Assembly: GCF_000208865.1 (NCBI RefSeq)
Contig: NC_018389.1
Span: forward strand, 1,612,001-1,676,000
From: Neospora caninum Liverpool
Lineage: Eukaryota; Apicomplexa; Conoidasida; Eucoccidiorida; Sarcocystidae
Reading direction: 5' to 3'
Length of the DNA: 64,000 bases
Program-made: the position numbers and the translations under genes
In this document: in pieces, positions 37,401 through 49,300 of the stretch
How positions within the stretch are numbered: the first letter of the stretch is position 1
Layout of the letters: each line of letters starts with the position of its first letter
Notes under the pieces: model-generated
What the model saw: the letters and a program-made list of their open reading frames with translations, nothing else
What the model was told of the DNA's origin: nothing
Databases searched by the model: none

Positions 37401-38480
37401 CGACTTTTTCCGAAACGTTGAGGAAGCGGAAAAGACGTTCAGCAGCAGTCTCACGGAACTGGCAACTGCCGAACTGGAAGCCTTTCCCGCTGTCATGGAC
37501 GAAGAAACAAATGATCTGCGCGTGAAATACCTCGGAAAAAAGTACGTTCAAAGAGGCGAACGCAAAGAAAAAGGCAGTCAGATGCGGCGTCGGAGAGGAA
37601 CACCCGCGACGGGGCAGAGTCAAGACGACCCTCGTGCTTCCCACTCGTTCACCTTCTTCCTTCACACAGGCGAGGAACGACGCCACAAAACCGACCGGTG
37701 CAGGTTGAATGAACTCCGCAGAAATACCAAACCGTCGCCTAAACATGTTGGCTGTCAACCCAGTAGACATGTATATAGCCGTATAGACCTATACATAAAT
37801 AGACAGGTTGGGAGATGTAGACTGATGCCTGCATTGCTGGCGCAAACACACAAATATGCGCACACATCTAAAGACAGGTTTCTCGCTAGTCTGCATTTCT
37901 ATATCTCCGTTTGCGTTATTCTTGTTGGGGCATTGCCTTTTCGCAAAGAGAAAGTCTCTAGGAGTTTCCCCAGGAATACTAGCCGAGGTTAACAGGCTGA
38001 CCCCGTTGGAAGGTTTCCCTGGGCAGAACACGGCATATCCAACACCCTGCCGCCTCAGCTTTTTTCCCCCTGCCGAGTTCTGCCAACGTATACTGCCTCA
38101 CTTGTCGCTTCAGAGATGAAGTCTTAAACGCATGCAGCGCGCTGCTGGAGGTGCATCTGCAGCTCTTGATGTTTATGGAAGACAGCATGCAGACCGGCAT
38201 GAGTGCGTGGCAGCGACACTACTTCGAGAACGAACGCCAGTCGCAGTATGAACGCCATCGGAGACACATCGAAGAGATTCACCGGGCAACTGAGGACTTG
38301 ACGGCCAAAGTGCTGCACTACCAGAAACGCCTGAGTCGCGACCGAGAAGACACCCGACGCAGTGCCGGCGGCACTGAGAGCGGCGAGGATGCACCTGTCG
38401 CCTCACATTTAGGCAAAGATGAAAAAGCCTCAGACGCTGCAGAAAGCGACAGCCACTCCGAATCTGAGACGGAGTCATGA
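34473..38480 (+). CDS. DRC3: Dynein regulatory complex subunit 3 (LRRC48-like)
   Basis: Five exons: 34473-34824, 35376-36042, 36602-36852, 37175-37541 and 38114-38480, about 667 codons (human DRC3 has 523). DRC3 is an outer subunit of the nexin-dynein regulatory complex that links axonemal doublets and tunes flagellar dynein. Exons 1-2 encode leucine-rich repeats in the protein phosphatase 1 regulator style, with units such as LTTLRLDNNVIETIENL, LVWLDLSFNNISEISGL and LTDLSLYSNKISKI, capped by LPKLRYLDYQLID. Exons 3-5 are coiled coil, and the C-terminus is acidic and Ser-rich. The ATG at 34473 has A at -3. The end of exon 3 is a choice: donor GTGAGG at 36853 joins to exon 4 in phase, while reading on meets TAA at 36874-36876. 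Exon 4 could instead begin at 37127, which keeps the same frame. In coccidia the only flagellated stage is the microgamete, so expression is probably sexual-stage. Confidence 0.85.
35182..35203. repeat. (TA)n microsatellite
   Basis: Short TA tract in intron 1 of DRC3. Confidence 0.85.
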
Positions 38481-39145
38481 AGACAGAATGGGAGGCTAAC
38501 TCACAACGAGAGCCGCTTAGATCCCTCCGGCATCTACTGTCCTTTGAACTAGATGCCCATAAATACATCTATATACATATTGAGACATAGTCTGATATAT
38601 GTGTCTATGGAAAGGTATAAACATGCACATATACAGTGGTAGATGTATACAGGTAAACATATATATATATATATATATATAGATGTATATATACGTACGA
38701 GAATGCAGCTACAGATGCCGGGCAAAATATGTACATGGTTGGCGTTCAGTTGACTCGATCTTTGTTTGCATAGATAGAATAATGGCCACATCTTTTTTAT
38801 CCTTTTGGGTCGCTATGTACTGTAGAGCAGACGGGCAACCGAGTCGTGTAGGAAGTTCGTTAGCTGACAAACTGGTTACCAGCATCCTGCGTTATTCTGT
38901 GGAAAAGCAATGCTCAAACACGGGTGACCAATCGTGTCGACAACCGAGGGACGACACGCAATCGCAGGAAAAAAAAACGTTTAGATTCCAGCTCGGATTC
39001 ATATACGGCAGTGGACTCACATCGGTATCTAGGCACAGTTGTGGACAGCTACGAGACTTCTACCGGCCAATATATGTACATACATGTACGTGTATACACT
39101 TACAGCTATATGTATGTTTGTATGTCTATCTACACGTTACATGCA

Positions 39146-39197
<52 letters not shown>

Positions 39198-39867
39198 TAT
39201 GAAGTGCCGGTGCTTGGACGAACTGATAATTTTCCACCGGAAGCGTGCGAGGATAGTTAGGGAGAGCGTTCTCCGTTCTGTTGCAACGCAGGAGGCATTT
39301 GATCTTTTGTGAGATCCCAAGAGGTTTCAACGGCAACTGTAACGCCAGACGCACGGAATATCCCCGACAGCTTTCTTCGATGCCGATCGACACACACTCC
39401 CCAGCACCCCGCAACTGCCAGCATACACACAGGTCTACACATAGGCATGCACATATACACATGTAGGGATACATGCATATATACGCATAGACATAAATAT
39501 GCATGCGACTGAGAGATAGCCGTGTGGTCTTGTGATTCCCTAAGGAGAGCTGCCACGTGCTCAGAGAAAACGGAGGGGGCGTTCCTTTCCAGTGGTGTCG
39601 GCATTCTCAGATTCATCGTGCCGTCGCAGGAAGAGTCCGCGGGGACTCCGCGCAACGTTTTGTCTCATTTAAAAACCATTTTCGCGTGGTCCTTGACGAA
39701 CTCCACACGCCGCCTCAGAGAAGACTCCCCGTGACGCGGTTACGTAGGCACGTGCATATCTATATCCGCATATTTATATATATCTATACACACCTATATC
39801 TTTATGCCAATGTCTCGTTGTTCGCCCCCGGATGCTGAACCGCTCCTGGCAACAACCACGACTGCAC
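38481..39867. other. Convergent intergenic region rich in microsatellites
   Basis: About 1.4 kb between the 3' ends of DRC3 (plus) and the SR gene (minus). It holds TA tracts at 38659-38681 and 39166-39193, the latter directly after a (TC)n tract at 39146-39165, plus scattered CATA repeats. No exon is visible. Confidence 0.6.
39146..39193. repeat. Compound (TC)n(TA)n microsatellite
   Basis: Twenty bases of TC pass directly into about 28 bases of TA in the convergent intergenic region. Confidence 0.9.
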
Positions 39868-40262
39868 TCAGTAGTAATCCCGTCGCCTTTCTCTGCGACT
39901 GTCGTCATCGTCCTCGTAACGCCGGCTGAGAACCCCGTGAGACAAACAACACAACGCAAGAAATCGACACAGAATATTTGAGAATACACCCCAACGGATA
40001 CGTCATACACAGGGTAAAATGCTCCGCCATTCGATAAAGTGTCCTGCCTCTCCAGATGGTTCTAGACGGCAGATATACACATAGACATGATTCGATAACA
40101 AGTAGAAATACATACGTGCATACACGAACAAAACTGATGCAGACCTACGTAGGAGTCTTGGCGGTCTTCCATGGGTGCTAGAAGCCGCAGCGTCATTTCC
40201 TGTGAGAACAAAATTAGGACACGGTCCATGCTGTGTCAACGCCGTCGTGCGATACATGCATA

Positions 40263-40303
<41 letters not shown>

Positions 40304-42193
40304 GAGCACCTCTGGAACTGTCGACACTCCGCGTTGTCTGTACGCCTGTGTAGGTTGCTTACCTTCTGTCGTCACTGCGACTTCGGCTTCTGTCTCTCCG
40401 CCGGCTGTACTCTTCGTCTCTGGAACGGTAGTCGCCCTCAGAGTTTCTGTATTTTCCTTCACGCTCGCCTCGGTCGTCGTCGTCTCGGCGCCGTCTGTCA
40501 TAATCGTCTCTGCCTCGGCGCTCCTCGTCTCGTCCCCGCCATCCCCAGTCTTCGCGACCTCTGCCGTCGCGTCTGTCGTCGTCCACGAAGCGGCGTCGCG
40601 GTCGCTTGTCGCCAGGACCACGCGCAATTTCTACGCGAATTCTGAAAAAACCATAACGCATGCACGCGATTCCAGGCGTTCGCGCCGATGTCTAGACACG
40701 CGCCGCACCCGGAGTCGCATACCAATGACGCAGTATCCCACGGTCCCTCCACTTTCCCTCGAAAACAAGAACACGTGCCGTTCAGCCAATCACCTTCGTC
40801 CTTCCACAAGAGATACGCAGCTAACGGAAGAAGAAACAAACACAGGGAAACGTGAAAGCATGCGTAGCGAGGCATGTGGGTCCATCGGAAGACGGGGACG
40901 AGAAGCGCCGCTGAAAATCAGTTAACTCCCGAGGTGCCTCCTCCCCATCAGGAGAGACAGCGAGACACATAGCACGTCCTCGAAAGAAACATCCTTCGAT
41001 TTCCTCGCAAAAAGGTCCCCGTCTGTCTGTCGCCACCGACGAGAAGCGACACACCCAACAGAGAGAGCCGGCAAAGCTGGAGACACAAAAAGTGTAGAGG
41101 ACAGGGCGCCGACAGTGTAGCTACACCTGCCTCTGGTCGAAGTGTTCAAGGAGTGACGGCCAGCAGAAACGCGACAGTGAAAATGAGGCAGAGGGGTACA
41201 CACACAGGCGACGACAGGGCACTACACGAACAGTCGAAAAGCTACGGCTCTGTATGTCGAGGTCCCGGGAAGAGGAAGCTACACAATTTTTCAATCGCGT
41301 TTTGTTCCGAGAAGACACGCACGAGAAGAACCCAGTGTGTGGGGTTTACGTAGACACGACTTTTGCGTCTTCTTGGTGCATCTACGAAACGCAACAGCCA
41401 GTACGGCGACAGAACACCCTTGCTTCTTTTTGCTTCTCACAACGCCGTTCCTTCTCTGTTTTGTTTTCCACATGCTATCCGCAAAAACAGCATTTACTTT
41501 CAAACCGCGAGATCAGGGGATGGTGCGGAGAGGACAGGAGCCGTGCACGTTCACTGCAGCCTTGGAGCCGCAAGAGTCGACAAATGGAGAGCAGAGACGA
41601 CTGGGGAGAAGGCAGAGACGACTCGGGAGAAGGAATAGACGACTGGGGAGAAGGACGAGACGACTGGGGAGAAGGAAGAGACGACTGGGGAGAAGGAAGA
41701 GACGACTGGGCAGACGGAAGAGACGACTGGGGAGAAGGCAGAGACGTCGTGACGGTTGGGAATTGTTTTCCAACAGACGGCGAGAGAGACGCAGCTTGAC
41801 AACGCAGTCTCCGTATCTTCCTAGCGGTCCCGAGGACGCGACGGGAGACACGAAACAGGAGTTCGAGGCGATGAAGAACGGGGAGGGGCGAGAAACGTGA
41901 AAAGAGACGCGCAGAGAGGACGGGAAACTGCACTAAAGAATACAAACGCACACGCCGCGCCTCTCATATACGCCCAAAGACGCCGCAAGGATTCTCCAAG
42001 AAGTCGCACGCTGTGTGCGCACTAAAAACCCTGACGAACTGTGCAAAACGAAACTCGAGGTCCGCTACTGAAATCCTTTTACACGGAAAGCGAATGACTC
42101 ACCTATGCGAAAAAAGACCCACAAAACAAGGCGTAACTCTCTGGCTGTCTGTGCATCCCATCCTGAGAGTGACTAGGCACGCGACATACAGAC

Positions 42194-42227
<34 letters not shown>

Positions 42228-44075
42228 ATAGACAAGCCCTTTGACAAGTCTACCTGAGTTGGCAGCGAATCGCGGGGACACGCGAGGTACCGAAGAAGCT
42301 GATAATCGCAAGGATACAACTTACGGCTTCCCTCGGTAGCGGTAGCCGTCCAACTCCGCGACGGCGTCTTTCGCATCACGGTAGTCGTCGAAGGTCTGCA
42401 TACATGCAAAACAGTCAAAAACACGTATAAACCAATCTTCTGTCACAAGGCCATCCCGCATCTGGAGAGTGGTACAAGACGTGAAAACCGGGCAAAAACA
42501 AAACTCTGAGGCACGAGCGCAGTGTCTGTACACCCCAGGCGACCCGGGAGATTCGCCTTGGAGACCGCGCTTCGATGTTTGCGTGCCGTTTAGGAGACCA
42601 AGAGGAGAAGCGAATCGCTTCGCATTTTCCTTTGACCTTCCCCCCCTTTCCTCCTGCTGTTCCTCCCTCGTTTCCTCTTCATTCGACTTTCCCCGCCTTC
42701 CACGTGTCTCTCGTCCGAACCGAGTTCGACGACTCCTCACACAGCCGGTTTTTTTTCGCAAATACCTAAGGCGTGTCTAAGTGCGTCGCCTCGCGGCACC
42801 CGAGGTCTGGACCCCGACCGAAAACACCGTGACCCTTCACGCCAACCGTCTCTCGCAAGTTTCCTGTCCAATTCATTTCCCCCTTTCTTTCTCTCTGTTT
42901 AGGTCCGGACAGAGAGAGGTCGACAGGCGCCAGGCCTGCGCGTTTCGAGCAACGCTTCCTCACCAGAAAGGCGAACCCAGGCGGGTTGCGGGCAACCCAG
43001 ACAGTGCTGATGGTGCCGTACTTTCCAAAGAGGCTTTCTAGTTCCTCCGTAGTTGTGTCGGCTTCGATGCCGCCTGAGGCGAGTCCATATATAACACAGC
43101 CAAGAACCGGCACACACACAGCAGAGGCTGCAACGGAAAAGACAGGGAAGAACGGAAGACACAGTGGACAAGAGCGAGAAGCATCCGGCAACGTTGGGTG
43201 CGGGGCACCAGACTCAGGAGCAGGCTCCTGGACCAGTGCTGGAGGGAAGGCAAAGTGAGAGGGTGAGCAGACTGAGAAACGAGGAAGCAACCAGCGGTGA
43301 AGAGAAACGGAGACAGACACAGTGGGTAGGTGGAGAAAAAGAGAGACGAGAGAGACGTGACCGGTGAGAAGCAAGGGACTCACGCCCCTTCGACGAAGCT
43401 CACCGAAAGAGAGAAGGGGATGGGGAACGAGCGAGGGGACACAAGCATAGGGAGGAACCGGAGAAAGAAAACAAGCAAGAGGAGAGAGAAGGCGAGGGGG
43501 GCGACGGGAGAAGTGAGGAAACGCACAGGCGCGGAAGAGACAGGATAAAGAAATGGGAGAAGGGAAACACCGGGAAGCATGTGCGGGAGGTGTCATGGGA
43601 GGAAGCAGAACAACACAAATTTGAGGGGAGAAGTGGGAAACAAGGCTTTCACGAAAACGCACAAAAAAACAACTGGCGGTGTAGCAATATGAGGGAGAAG
43701 CGGAGAGCACGAAGAGAGAACATAGAAAGCACTCCGCCGAAAGGGACAGGAGGCCGGAAGAACTGATGGCCAAAACAAGAAAGCGAACCAAAGGAGACAT
43801 TGCACGGGGGACAGAAGGTAACACGCGACATATACGCTCGGGTCGACACACGAGAAGGCGATAGGTGCAGGAGAAAGATAAGCCGAGCGACAGAGAGAGC
43901 GCACGAGAGGTAAACTGTAAAGGAAGAAAATAACAGCCCACGCGTGTAAAAACAGGGAAGAAAAGAGCCCCGTGGACAGGAAAGGAGAGGAACGCCAGCG
44001 CGATGGGTCTCGGGGACAAAACTCACCGATGTAGACCTTCCGGCCTTCTTGGTCGTCGATAGGTCCGCGTGGCAT
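39868..44075 (-). CDS. SR-family splicing factor, SRSF3/SRSF7-like
   Basis: Five exons: 44075-44027, 43073-42964, 42395-42325, 40641-40363 and 39925-39868, giving 188 codons with all phases consistent. The product is a short SR protein with one N-terminal RRM (about residues 13-88) and an arginine-rich tail. RNP2 is KVYIGGI and RNP1 is GFAFLTF; the segment VWVARNPPGFAF is the hallmark of the SRSF3/SRSF7 subgroup. The tail from about residue 95 is mostly alternating Arg-Asp and Arg-Glu (mixed-charge), with one genuine RS cluster RDRSRSRSDDR, and ends RRDYY. Such proteins bind exonic enhancers, recruit U1 and U2AF, and often regulate their own splicing. Intron 3 is long (about 1.7 kb) and contains a tandem array of 3'-splice-site-like repeats. 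The start ATG has A at -3. The gene is divergent to eIF2D. Which of the Toxoplasma SR genes it is I cannot say. Confidence 0.9.
40263..40303. repeat. (ATCT)n microsatellite
   Basis: About ten copies of a tetranucleotide in intron 4 of the SR gene, near the donor of exon 4. Confidence 0.9.
41596..41742. repeat. Seven tandem 21-bp repeats carrying 3'-splice-site-like sequences
   Basis: Seven contiguous 21-base units start at 41596, 41617, 41638, 41659, 41680, 41701 and 41722. On the minus (transcribed) strand each reads TCTTCCTTCTCCCCAGTCGT with small changes. Five units have an intact TTCTCCCCAG, one ends TGCCCAG, and one is mutated to CCCGAG. They lie in intron 3 of the SR gene, so the transcript carries six closely spaced acceptor-like sites. 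All three minus-strand frames stay open through the array. Confidence 0.92.
42195..42224. repeat. (TA)n microsatellite
   Basis: About 30 bases of TA at the 5' end of intron 3 of the SR gene, about 100 bases after the donor. Confidence 0.9.
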
Positions 44076-45478
44076 CTTTGAGAGATGAAGTCGGGTGGGG
44101 GCCGAGGATGCGGAAGGAAATGGGGCGCAGAAACGAAGGCAGAAATCCAGAAGAACACGAGATGAGAAAACGGGGCAGACGGCAAACCGAGAGTGGAGCG
44201 TGGCTGCGAGGCACAAGAAGGCTTGGTAAAAATTCGAGAGATTGAGTCCGTACTTCAAGGACAGAAGACAGAATCCCGACAACCTGGCGATTGACGGAAA
44301 CCCGATTTTTGCTCGCAAAGGAGACACCTGGGGCCGGGAACACGATTGGCGACGACGGGCAATACCGAAACGCGTGAGTCGAAGCTCCGTTTGAAAAGAG
44401 ACTGAAGCCGCGAAGGTGAGTGGGATGCCAAAGAAGACACGGAAACGGACAGAAAGGGAGAGAAAGAAAGGATAATGAGAACCGGCTGAGATTGGGGAGG
44501 CGGCCTGCCTTCGATAGCGAGAAAATCCAAGCGGAGAAAGGGCCTTTTAGATGGAGAAACCTGAAGTAAGAAGGCGAGCAGCGGAAAGCCTTTGCGGTAA
44601 AAGAGAAGCGCAGGCTCGCAGGCGACAAACAGCGACTGTACACAGTGGCAGTCCGAACAAGGAGAACGAGAGAGACAGAGAGGCGACGCTTTCCGAGGCT
44701 GTGTCTGGACTTCGCGCCGCGCCCGTGTTTCCGCGGGAACACCTCTTCGAGTCTTGCGTTGTCGAAAACGTTTCGCTCTCGCGTTCCACGCACCGATTCC
44801 GGACAGAGACACGCAAGCACTTGCCGGTGTTCAAGGCTCGGATTCGCAAAATAGAGAATTCACAGAGACGCGAGTCCAGTCTGGTCCACTTCACTGTCGG
44901 CGATCTGCCGACGCGTGTGGGAAGGAAAGAGAGGCGGCTCGGCAGCTAGAGAGAACACGTGGAGGAAAACCCGAAAACGCGAGAGAAAAATGAGATGCAC
45001 GAGAGACAGCTGGTGCTTCGACGTGGCGTTTCTCTCGTCGCTGGAAATCGTATGCCCCACCTGTTTTTCGGCTTTCGCCTTGACACCGGCGCCCGGTTTC
45101 CGGATTTTCTACGGCGCATGCAGAGGCTCCACACCCGCGCGCCCAGCAGTGCAGCGTCCATCTACTTTTCTCGTGCAGAAGGGAGCTGTCTCCGGAGTAG
45201 CTGTGACTGTGCGCAACTTTCCGGAAACCGCAAGAAGTGGGGCCCAGAGGCGTCCAGAGGTTCGAGATGAGAAACTCGCCGCTTCGCCGGGAAGAGCGGA
45301 CTCCCTTTGAGCTGTACAGATACCCGACTTAAGTTTTTTCGTCCTTTCGCCGCTTTTCAAGGCCTTGTTCAGGCTCGTGAGAGCGCGACTCACTCTCCTT
45401 TCCCGATTGAAAAGCGAAGACCTTCCGCGATTCCTTCGTACTTTCCCCTTGAATGCAAGCCGGCGCGTGACTCGCTGA

Positions 45479-45492
45479 GGTGTACATACACC
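45479..45492. promoter_or_regulatory. Near-palindromic 14-mer GGTGTACATACACC
   Basis: Perfect copy. It is paired with its exact reverse complement 42 bases to the right. Confidence 0.55.
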
Positions 45493-45520
45493 GCCAACTT
45501 CAAGACGCGGCCTTTCTTCG

Positions 45521-45534
45521 GGTGTATGTACACC
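45521..45534. promoter_or_regulatory. Near-palindromic 14-mer GGTGTATGTACACC
   Basis: Exact reverse complement of the copy at 45479. A 13/14 copy (GGTGTATGTACACG) also lies at 46594-46607 in intron 1 of eIF2D. Confidence 0.55.
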
Positions 45535-46314
45535 CGAGTTTGGCTGCGGAGCCACACACAGAGAAGACACATCGCGAGAGTAGGCGATTTGTCGCCTTGT
45601 CGGTTCCCGCCGCCGTGTTCACAAGACAAAACACCGAGAGAAGCCGGGAAGCACCCGAATACAGAGGAAACACGCCCGCAGAAGTGATGATATCTCGTCT
45701 GTTCGTTTTTTCCTCAAGCGAACATCGACGAAAACGATGAGTCGGTCCCCACAGAGGGGACATAGGCTATGCTTGTGTGATGGCCACAAACGGAAGAGTT
45801 GAGAGGAAGCAAAGACAGTATTCCCCCACATAACAGGAGGCACGGTTTGGACGTGAAACACCAGCATTGATTCACTCTCGGCTCTTACCGCAGTCTTCCT
45901 GTCTGGACAAGGACAACTGGAATCCAAGAACGTTGCTGCAACTTCAGATTGTTTCGCCGACCAGCTTCTCTAGCTCGTCCTCCGAGAGGTCACGTTCCGT
46001 CCTTTACAAGTTTCCCTCTTTCTCATCTTCCCTTCATACTCGTTGCATTGGAGTGTATCCTCTTCTTTTCCCATCTGCTTAAAGCCTTTCGTTCGTGTCT
46101 TCCTCCTGCAGCGACTTACATGACTTCCGTGGTCTCGCCTCTCTCAACAAACGTGCTTGTTCCTCGCCGCGCGTCCTACATTTTCTCGTTCTTCTTCCCT
46201 CTCTGATTGTCACTCTCGCTCGCCTCCGCGCGCGAAGGAGAGACTTGCACCTGGGCGTGGTCGCTGGTGGCTAGCTGCGCCCTCTGTGTTTCGCAAACGC
46301 CCTCGATTTCCAAC

Positions 46315-49300
46315 ATGTTCAGGAAGAAGGCTGGACTGGGAACCCTCAGTCTCCTAGGGAACAAGGAGCGAAAGAAGTAAGTTTTTTCTGTGTTTCGTCT
46401 CTCGTCTTTGGTGTAGAGGGACTGGCCCTCTCCCCTCTGCCTTTCATGTTCAGGAAAGAGGAAAAACCCTAATGCGGTACCTTTTTTCACGACAGCCTCT
46501 ACTCTCCCATAAGAGGCCACCGCATGTAGAGATGCGTGCAGTTTAATGGGCGTATCGCCAGCCCAGGCGCCTCTCCAAGAGGCGCCAGCTTGAGGTGTAT
46601 GTACACGCGTCTGGGGCAGGGAATGTGGGCATCTCGGCAATGCCGCTCGCCTGCATTCGTGTGTGCGTGTGTGTGTGGGGGGGGGATTTGGGTCTCGCTG
46701 GGTTTTTGCCCCGGACCAACGGCCCTCATGCGTCTTCCTTCCGGTTTACCTGATTTCTTCCCTCCCTCTTTTTTCTCCTCTGCCTCGCCCTCCTGTCGCG
46801 GGACGTGCCCCGTCCCTCTCCTGTTGTCCCCTACGCATTGATGCCTTTATGTATAACTATCTGTGCTTAAATACAGCCTTGCATCGCGTGAGAGACATAT
46901 ATATCTTTATAATTGAAATTTATATATATTTCCCACGTGGCAGGTGAGTACACGGTATCTCTCTGTACCTGAACATGTGAGCTTCCAGAGATCGGTAACG
47001 GATGTTTTTGCGGGAGAGGCTGCTCTGGTTCCCGGATTTTCTTCGCCAGAGTCTCGGTTTCTTTGCCGTGCGATGCAGGCTGCGCGAGCAGGCGCTGCGG
47101 GCTTTGCCGCTGCTTGTCGAGGCGGATTTTGATCTTCTGCTCCCCCCCAAAGACGAGATTTCTGTCGCAAAGCTCCAGTTTCCCCCCGCCTCTTCGGGAC
47201 CTGCCTCGGGCGCAGCGACGGGGCCGTCCTTGACGAACTCGCGCGGCAGCAATCGAGGGACAGTCTACTTGTGTCGAGGGGAGCCCATTTTCTTCGAGGT
47301 CAATGGCGTCATCCTGCCTTCGGTGAGGCGAGAGATAGACGGCCGAAGCGGAAGCGAGAGATTGCTTATGACAGCTACGGGTGTTTTGCCGTTCAGTGGC
47401 AAAAAAGCAAGAAGCGAGTGTGGGTTTTGGAGACGTGAAGGTGGGGCCAGAGAGACAAGACAGAACGGCAAGGTCTCTGTGGTTAAGCTGAAAAGCGTCA
47501 GTTATTCGCACCACATGAGGAGCGAACTTTAAATCTCCTCGTGTCCTCTTTTTTCCGCGCTCTCCTTGCTCCCCTGTTGGACGCTCGTCGTTTCGCCTGC
47601 AGCTCGGTCCTTCCGTTCTTGCTCGCCTTTCCGTCCTTGCTGGCGTTTGCATTTCGTTTTGGGGTTCGTTCCTTCATCGTCCGCTTTATATCGCGGGACT
47701 CGGGTCGCTTCGAGGTTTCGCTTCATGCGCCGTGGCGGTGTGTTCGCGTGCGCGGTCCGGCTCAGGTGTATGCGCTGTGGCAATGTCCGGAAATGCTCCC
47801 GACGTTCGTCGTCCACGCACCGGTTTCCTCCTTCATCCTCAAGGGGGCTGACTTGATGCTTCCGGGGATTATCTGGACTCTCACGCTCCAGGGGCTGGAG
47901 ACACAGAAGGCCGAAAAGGCAGAAAACCCCGACGGGCGATCCCTGCCTCCAGGCATCGAAGCCATGCAAGTCTGGAGTGTACGCGTCGCCGGCAATCCGT
48001 AAGCGCGGAAGGGAAAGAAGTAAGAAGGGAACGGGAAAGTGGAAGGGAAAATAAGAGGGGAGGGCGATAACGAGGCGGAGAGACGGGAGGCCGAGGAAGA
48101 AGGGGCATGCAGCAAGGACAGAGAGAAGAGAAAAAGGAGGACCATGGGAAAGGCGACCTCCCAGTGAGTCAGAGCGAGGTGGAGGCGAAGAAGGGAGTCG
48201 AAGACAGGGAGCACGATGAAGAGAGGAGACACAAAAAAACACGACGAGCGACAGACAGCAAGACAATGGGACCCTGCTTGGGTTAATCCCCTTGAGAGTC
48301 GAGGTCCCCGTTTCGTCTCCTCAGCCACCCTACCTGTCCCTCGTCGTTGGTCGTTTGCTGCCCGATGTATCGCTCGCGTTCCCTCGGTCTTCTCGCCGAT
48401 TCACGCTCTCTTCCTCTCTTCCTCTTTTGCTCCTCGTTCTCGTGCCCCGGCGCCCTGCATTATGCGCCGACGCTTGCTGGTTTCGTTCTCCCATATTCTC
48501 CCAACCGTACGCTCTGAGTCCTGCGCCGGCCTTCATTACTTTCGCCTCTGGTCGGTTTCTTCATCTACTCTTTTTCTTCATCTGCTCTGCTTCTTCTTCT
48601 GCTCTGCTTCTTCTGCTCTGCTTCTTCTTCTGTGCTTTCTTCTCTCTACGGTCGTCGGCCCCTCCCAGGCTTCCCTTCGCTGTCGGCTGCAGCGCCGTTT
48701 CCGCCGCGTCGCTGCAACACCTCGCCGGCAAGGGAAAGGCCCTCGAAATGGTGCATGCCTACGGAGACGGACTGTGGTACGTCTCCCCGCTTTCTGCTCT
48801 CCCCAAACTCAATGTGCCGTCGCCACGCTTGCCGACGGTTTGGAGGCACACACACACACACACACACTATATATATATATATATATATGCGAAGGAAATA
48901 TGTACCAATGTATATATATATATATATATTTCTATGTAATTTGAGGTGAGATGTTTCTCTGTGTATATATGGACATGTGGATAGAGATGGAGTTCAGTAT
49001 AGATGGGGAAAGATACTCGGCCCACATTTCTGTGCGAGTATGTGTACATGGGTTCGTACAGAGGCATACCGTTCTAGCACGGTGTGTGCGCGAGGGGGGA
49101 AACCCGCGATCGGTCTTCATCTGTTGCTGCTGCAAAGACGTTTCTGCAGACGTAGAGATTTACGTTTTTTGCACTTTCTTTCTGGACTTTTCTTGTGCAT
49201 GCACGAATATGTGAGGGTCCTAATAAGGCCCACGCCGTTTTGCGCTTTCGAGCAATCTTGCGTCGCCCGATTCCGACGGCTTCAATTTCTCCTTGCTCTC

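Larger units (their letters stand above)
44076..46314. promoter_or_regulatory. Divergent promoter region between the SR gene and eIF2D
   Basis: The start codons of the two divergent genes are 2.2 kb apart. No coding exon is visible; open frames here are composition artefacts. The region contains a perfect inverted pair of the 14-mer GGTGTACATACACC and becomes pyrimidine-rich toward eIF2D. A shared bidirectional promoter is inferred. Confidence 0.5.

Noticed and set aside
41596..41742. 21-bp tandem array as CRISPR or as a coding repeat on the plus strand
   Set aside because: There are no spacers between units and the host is a eukaryote. The plus-strand frames lack any flanking coding evidence, while the minus-strand SR gene has an intron here.
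44255..45310. Several 100-270-codon frames in the SR/eIF2D divergent spacer
   Set aside because: No domains, no phase-compatible junctions with either gene, and the start codons of both flanking genes are well supported outside this region.
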